From: Rhodosorus marinus
Taxonomy: Eukaryota > Rhodophyta > Stylonematophyceae > Stylonematales > Stylonemataceae
Direction: 5' to 3'
Length of the DNA: 64,000 nt
Assembly (NCBI GenBank): GCA_029953675.1
Contig: JAMWBK010000002.1
Location: 1,302,001-1,366,000, forward strand
The position numbers and the translations under genes were made by a program. This document shows, one piece after another, positions 58,371 to 64,000 of the stretch (position 1 is its first letter; the number at the start of each line of letters is the position of its first letter). Below the pieces are notes generated by a model. It did no database searches, was not told the DNA's origin, and worked only from the letters and a program-made list of their open reading frames with translations.

Positions 58371-60299
58371 CTACTCATTGACAATATGGCGCCGACAAAA
58401 TGCATCGATTCGGTCGAACGCTTCTTCCAGAATCGAAGCCGGAGCTGCGTATACAACACGAAAAAAATTGTCGGCCTCGAAACATCTACCGGGAAGGACC
58501 TGAGAATGAGAACAGCGCAATCAAATGAAACGTGTACAGTGAGAAATTATTCAGAACATGTGAATAGTGAATAAACCAAAACAACGTGCTTCGCCTTAGT
58601 GCACTCATTTTGTCGCTACCTCCACAGCTTCTTCTTCAATCAGCTTCTCAGCAAACTGATAGTCGTCCGTAAAGCCTGATGAAAAATTCCACCGACAACA
58701 CATACTGTCAGGCGGAGGTTGTACATGACCGGGACACTTCTCCACTAACGTACCGAGCGCCGCGGTATCGACCATTACCATGGCATACATCGCTCCTTGG
58801 GGGTGAATACAGTTCAGCCCTGGTACAGCGTTTAGCCTGGTTTCCGTCAGAGCTGCGTTCTCTTCTAGTACCTTCATCAAGTCCCGTAAATGACTGTCAG
58901 GTTTTACCCGCCCAAAAAACCACAAGGACGAATTAGGTGGGACATAGGAGCGCTGCCATACGAACTCGACCTCAACTCTTACCCTGAGAACCCAGAAAGC
59001 ATATACTCTACAGCATTCTGCATTGGAGTCGCTGGGCAAAGCATCCTGGTTGTCATTTTTCTCAGTCCCACTCGAACCTTTTACGACAGAGAAGCGGAGC
59101 GTCGGTGATGAGTGCTTCACGACGAGCAAGAACATCAGCTTTCGGCAAAGGCAAGTCCTTCATACCTCATCAAGAGCACCGACCGGGTCGTGGACAAGTA
59201 TCCATCCAAGCCTCCAGCCTGGTACAACGAATTTCTTGCTAATGCCTCCTACAGTAAGCACGGGGACATCAGAGCACACGCACGCCATGGGGGTAAACTC
59301 GCTGCTCCCGAATGTCATATCCGCATAGATCTCATCGCACAGAATCGGGATCTAAAACATGAGAAAACAGTTTTGGCGAGTGCAAGGTTCAGGTTTGTTC
59401 AGTGGGTTGTGGCCACATCGACCGGTAGCGACCGGTGCATCTGCAAAGGCCTAAGCGACGAGAGTGAGCCGGTTATCAAGTTACCTGCAAGCGAGCGGCC
59501 AGCTGAGCTATCTCTTCACAATGCTGTCTAGAGTACACACTTCCACACGGATTGGAGGGATTGTTGATTAGGATCGCACGGGTCCGATCGTCCGCAGCAG
59601 ATTCTATTGTCTCAAGGTCGATCTCCCAGAGCTTTTCAGGGTCCAGCTTGTAGCGCCGGGTTTCAATGCCATAACCTGCACGCCAAAGAGGGCCATCAAT
59701 TCTTCTGACTTTGGTGCTTGGTGTCTATCCGCAAGCACTTTTCTCAAGATTTGAGTGATCATACCTCCAGCTATGGTCCTGAAAAGTGGAAACCCAGGAG
59801 CTGGTACTAAGATATTGTCACCTTCGTCAGCGATTGTCCCTAAAGCGCACTCGAGCGCTCCGGAGGCGCCCGCAGCTAGGAAACAATCCTTTGTAGAATA
59901 AGAAACTTTGCTCGTAGACGATCCCCCCGCTGTCTCAGTTGCCCAAGTGGCGATGCTTTCTCTCGCAGCAACGCTTCCCATCGACAACGAGTATCCATCC
60001 GCAACTCCTTCAGTTATCGTAGATGCTAAATGTGCGACCACCTCCTTCGGCGGTCGAAGGTTTCCGTACGTCGTAGGGTCTCCATTTGACAGTTTTATCA
60101 GCGAACGGCCTTCTGGAAGTTTTCTCGGGGGATCTGGTTGCACGAATTCCCGAATTGGGTTGTTTGTTTGCTGGGCTCGCTTTGAGCTCTTCACGATCCG
60201 AAAGGATGGAGCCCCGGAGTCCTCGCTCGCCCGCATTGCATAAGCTCTTGTTCTAGTCAATACTAGATTCCCACAGAACAGTAGCGGATCCATATCCAA
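58371..60299 (-). CDS. Tyrosine-aminotransferase-type class I aminotransferase
   Basis: Seven exons: 59765-60299, 59485-59675, 59166-59351, 58983-59077, 58754-58893, 58620-58675 and 58371-58499; 443 residues. PLP-dependent transamination, probably tyrosine to 4-hydroxyphenylpyruvate, which would feed tocopherol and plastoquinone synthesis (inference from family). Landmarks are NPIREFV, ISLS-like LIKLSNGDPTTYGNL, LAAGASGALECAL, VPAPGFPLFRTIAGG, ILINNPSNPCGSVYS, CDEIYADM, the PLP lysine region GGISKKFVVPGWRLGW, HPQGAMYAMV, and VLPGRCFEADNFFRVVYAAP with the substrate arginine. The start could be at 60299 or the methionine at 60236. The gene is convergent with SEC23, with about 100 bp between stop codons. 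Exon 6 is only 56 bp. Confidence 0.9.
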
Positions 60300-61970
60300 C
60301 TCCGTCCACTACCTACTCCTGGGCCACGGCACCCACTGCAGCCGTTCTTGGCAGAGTCAACCTCCAAGAGTTCAACCTGCCGCAGCACATCGTCGTCTTG
60401 TACACCGGGTCCAATGCAGATTTAAATATAAAAATGCTATTTGTAAAACCTAATGAGTGATCTAGGGCAGAGGGCAGCACAGAATCACTGGCCAAGTAGC
60501 GCGAAGGTATCTGTCGAAGTCGTTCGGTGTGAGCGCTTGAACAGGCCACAGACCATTCGGAGCACCAGCGCCTGGGGTAGTGACAGTTGAAGATAAATCC
60601 TAGACTAAATGTCCACGCTGTGCTTCTCGTATACCCTCCTGTTGGGTGCGTGCTCTACACATGCTCCGTTGACCCGCCGCAGAGACCAGAACGAGCTCAC
60701 GCGCCTTGTCCAGATCGTACCGCCAGCACCTTCAGCCAATCAAATTTCTTAGTCAGTCCATTAGGCACATATTAAGCGCTCTACTCCAATCCAAATATAA
60801 TTACAGTACTAAATCTTTTTGAGCTATAGTAATTGGCTGAAGGTCTTTTCAAATTAAGATCATCAGCATATATCAAAGCCTCGACGGATCCTCTCGGGGG
60901 TAGTGCAACCCGACAAAAATAGAACTCCTTGTCTTCCAGTAAAAAACTTCCAACGAAGGAGAGCTGCCACCCCCGCCCCCCCACCGTCGATCTCTGCAAA
61001 TCTCGAAGATGAGCGAGTGTAAGCTCATTGGGTGTGCCTTCAAGGTATGCTCCAAAAATCTAAAACAACACCTCGAACTTTCTAAATTAAGGCAATGTAG
61101 TCCTTAAAAATATATTTCAATGAATAATAAAACGAGTTCAGGTGTGATGGGCGAAATCCACATTCGTTAACATGCCGCCTCCTGAAGACGTGACTTCTAT
61201 TTTTGTGTTTCCTCCACATCAAACAGAGATAAGCGTCATTGAATTCAGTCAATATAAAGAATTTATATTGATTATATATTTCATTTTGGGGTAATGGAGA
61301 TTGAGTTTTGGTAAATATATATATACATATATATATATATATTTATTTATAGTGACGTTAATGGAGATGTTAATATGAAAAAAAAAACAAGCGTGTTTTT
61401 TTGTTTGGGAATGTGTTCTTATGGCACTGGGATTGGCGATGGGTTGGGGAATGGTCACTTTTCATCCCGCAAAAAGGGACGCCATGGGTTGAGAAGAGTA
61501 ACATTTGGTTTTAGAAAGGAAAATGTTTGGCCACACTTTTGTTGTTAAAAATGAGGGTTTTGAGGTTACATAGTTGGATGGCATTTTTGGAGGAGGGGCA
61601 TTATGGGGTTGATTGGGGTGGGGGGGGGGGGGGGGGAGGGGTTAAGCAGATTATGTTTTCATATTTTGGAGATGTGCTTTGATCTAAAACCCAAGGAGGA
61701 AAACATGACGAAGAAGAAAGAGTATTGAGCAAGTTTGTTTTTGGTTCTTTTGCTTCGAGCAGGGATACTTGTGCTAGTGGGTTTCGCGTGTTTGTGGTTT
61801 GGCCGCCGGATGGTCTAATGTTGATTACCAGCTTAGGATTGTTTGCACACTTTTGAGGGTTTGTCCCCCGGAGGATTTGTTTTCTGTGCGTCTTTTCCTC
61901 TTTTTTTTGCATCTGGCTTGTTCTATAGATTGCTTTTGGGGCCTTATCCCCGCTGGATGAATGTGTTCAG
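60300..61970. other. Intergenic between divergent genes
   Basis: No gene seen. It contains a (TA)n stretch near 61313-61350 and a run of 16 G at about 61621-61636. From about 61270 to the CDPK start the plus strand is G/T-rich. Confidence 0.5.
61313..61350. repeat. TA-rich microsatellite
   Basis: Alternating TA with one C interruption, ending in ATTTATTTATA, in the flank upstream of the kinase gene. Confidence 0.8.
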
Positions 61971-63966
61971 ATGACCCACATACGGGAGAAGGTACGACTT
62001 GTCACGTCTGTGAGAAGGTCATTCTTGTTTTATTGAAGAAGCTCGGCTGTGGCTTATTCCTTGCTCCTTTTTTTTCTTCGCTGTTTCGTAACAGCTGTTT
62101 GAAAATAGCAAGGACAATTTTGACGAGGACTTTGACGAGATAGGAGAGCTTGGAAAAGGCGCTTTTGGAGTATGTATTCTGTGCAAGGACAGACAAACTC
62201 AGCAGACCTATGCTGTGAAAAAGGTTCTCAAAGGTACGTCAAGCACTGGATAAGCTGTACATGTCCACAGACCACAACCAATTGAAATCCTTGAGTGAAT
62301 CCGCAGGGAGGCTGATTTCGGACTCTATGCGACTCGTCGTCATTACCGAAGTGAAAATCCAGAGTCACCTGAAAGGTCATAAGAACATTGTTCAGATTCT
62401 TGATACTTACGAAGACGGTGAATATGTATATATTGTGCAAGAGTTGTGTGAAGGAGGGGATCTGTTTGATCACTTGATTGCTAAAGGTAGAAGCTGCCAC
62501 ATTTTGTCAGTTTCCTTCTTCAAGCCGTCGAAGGGCTAGTTTCGCGGAGCGTCAAAACTAACTTGTCATTACGAAAAACAATGCTCAGGTCGTTACTCAG
62601 AGAGGGACTCGGCAGATTTGTGTAGAGCGATGCTTATGGCTGTTGAGCACTGCCATAAGAGTGGTGTGTCAGGCGCAGTATCAAGTGGTTGCTTCGGGGA
62701 GCAACGTGTTCTCTAACTTGCCAAACGTACTTTGTGTCTTTTTTGTTATAGGTGTGATGCACAGGGACTTGAAACCGGATAACTTTCTGTTTAGCTTTGA
62801 AGAACCAAATTCGAAGGATGCGTTATTAAAAACTGCCGATTTTGGACTGTCGTGTTTCCACACACCCGGTACACGGGAGAGTCAACCATGTGGCACCCCC
62901 ACGTACATAGCGCCTGAAGTGATCCGCAAGGACTACGATGAGAAAGCGGACATATGGTCCGTAGGTGAGCTTTTTGAGACTTATCTCTCCCTGGATGCAT
63001 GATGTGATTGTTTACTCACGAGACAACAATTTGCTGCGCAATAGGAGTCATCTTGTACATAATGCTAAGTGGAAAAATGCCCTTCTATGGACGAACCGAC
63101 ACGGACTGCCTCCGATCCACTCTCCGCGGTCGATACTCGTTCCAGCATCGGAACTGGCAAACAGTTTCTGATGAAGCGAAAGAGATCGTGGACGCTATGC
63201 TGAGGTACAACCCCAGTGATCGACCTTCAGCCACGGAACTGTTAGGTACGCTGGTTGTTCATACGCAAGCAGTGCTTGTTTTTCGCGCACCTATCTTTGT
63301 TCCGTGGTTGGCTCACCAGAACTTAAACCTCTTTCCGATTAGAATACTCCTGGATCCGTGGAAATGCTTCTACGAAGCCTTTGGTTCAGTCCGTTATAGA
63401 TAACATGAAGCAGTTTTCAAACATGAACAAATTGAAAAAGCGTGCGATGCAGATCATGGCTGAGAGCACGAAACTGCCCAACCTACATGAGGTGAAGAAG
63501 GTTCGTTTCAGCTGTAACAGACCGCCTGGGTTTTAGTCAAGCCGTGTGTATTCCTCTAAACGCGAAGCGCCGCTTCATATCTCAGGCTTTTCGGGAGATG
63601 GACAGGGATGGAAGTGGGACAATCACGGTGGACGAAATGAGAGATGCATTGGAAGCGGTAAACAAGAACTTCTCAGAAGAATACTTTGAGAAACTCTGGG
63701 ATACTTACGATGTCGATGGTACGTAGACAGTGACGGCCTCTTCTTACGTATAGATATAGCTACCTGGGTAAGTTCGCTTTGTGAAGATTCCAATGTTTCC
63801 ACACTCATCGTATTGGAACTACTTAATCACAGGTGATGGCGTAATCGATTACACAGAGTTCCTCACCGCCACTTCGCAGCTGAACAAGCTTTTGACCGCG
63901 GAGAACATGGAGAAAGCGTTCAAGGAGATCGATAAGGATGGTAGCGGAACGATCACTGTTAGTGAG
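61971..63966 (+). CDS. Calcium-dependent protein kinase (CDPK), 3' end outside window
   Basis: Nine exons visible: 61971-61991, 62095-62233, 62307-62486, 62589-62663, 62752-62964, 63045-63245, 63343-63500, 63586-63718 and 63833-63966; the first 418 residues. CDPKs join a Ser/Thr kinase to a calmodulin-like domain and act as calcium-activated signal transducers. The kinase has GELGKGAFG (27-32), lysine 49 in YAVKK, GVMHRDLKPDNFLF (HRD 142-144), DFG at 168-170 and APE at 192-194. The junction MKQFSNMNKLKKRAMQIMAE is the autoinhibitory segment. EF hands follow: DRDGSGTITVDE, DVDGDGVIDYTE and DKDGSGTITVSE, the last cut by the window edge. The first exon encodes only MTHIREK and there is no myristoylation glycine, so the protein is probably not N-myristoylated. 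Introns are 73-114 bp. Confidence 0.93.
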
Positions 63967-64000
63967 GTGAGAAACATGCTCGAGATCCAATACATAATTT

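Noticed and set aside
1-64000. CRISPR arrays, bacterial operons, riboswitches or phage genes
   Set aside because: The window is eukaryotic nuclear DNA with spliceosomal introns; none of the tandem repeats has a CRISPR-like repeat-spacer layout.

Overview
This is a nuclear contig from a photosynthetic eukaryote with an apparently primary plastid. A red alga is the best fit and a glaucophyte is the main alternative. The case rests on nuclear-encoded PsbU, whose leader carries a twin-arginine (thylakoid lumen) signal but no ER-type signal peptide in front of it. It is supported by a carotenoid-isomerase-type enzyme with a short presequence, a bacterial-type valyl-tRNA synthetase with a targeting-like N-terminus, and many GT-AG introns that are mostly 70-190 bp. 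The species cannot be named from sequence alone.

Layout. 1-1.9 kb: a decayed non-LTR reverse transcriptase fragment abuts an internally deleted Copia element. 1.9-11.6 kb: PsbU, a TM9SF nonaspanin and SPCS3 (signal peptidase complex), all on the plus strand. 11.6-28.3 kb: gene-poor DNA with one intronless R2R3-MYB gene,several degenerate tandem repeats, a second decayed reverse transcriptase and a 656-bp element with terminal inverted repeats. 28.3-35.1 kb: valyl-tRNA synthetase and a second TM9SF paralogue, both minus. 36-45.5 kb: an NTF2-like membrane protein, a CRTISO-type oxidoreductase and a SPINDLY-type glycosyltransferase, all plus. 46.2-53.2 kb: a PH-domain protein (-), TrmO-like tRNA methyltransferase (-), cytochrome b5 reductase (+) and COX20 (-). 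53.3-54.5 kb: an AT-rich three-unit repeat and a Copia integrase fragment split by a 29-bp minisatellite. 55.2-64 kb: a SEC23-like COPII protein (+), tyrosine-aminotransferase-type enzyme (-) and a calcium-dependent protein kinase (+) cut by the window end.

The genes are unrelated housekeeping functions rather than an operon-like system. There is a loose secretory theme: two TM9SF proteins, SPCS3 and SEC23. PsbU, CRTISO and probably ValRS serve the plastid; COX20 serves mitochondria. I rebuilt multi-exon models by hand from reading-frame continuity, GT-AG borders and remembered family conservation. All exon lengths and phases were checked to add up, but no alignment or transcript evidence was available.

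No clear new biological system is present. The most interesting signals are the MITE-like element, the minisatellite grown inside a Copia gene, the inverted duplication at the junction of two retroelement remnants, a reverse transcriptase family with a non-aromatic active-site box, and a consistent G/T-rich bias of the sense strand just upstream of many genes.
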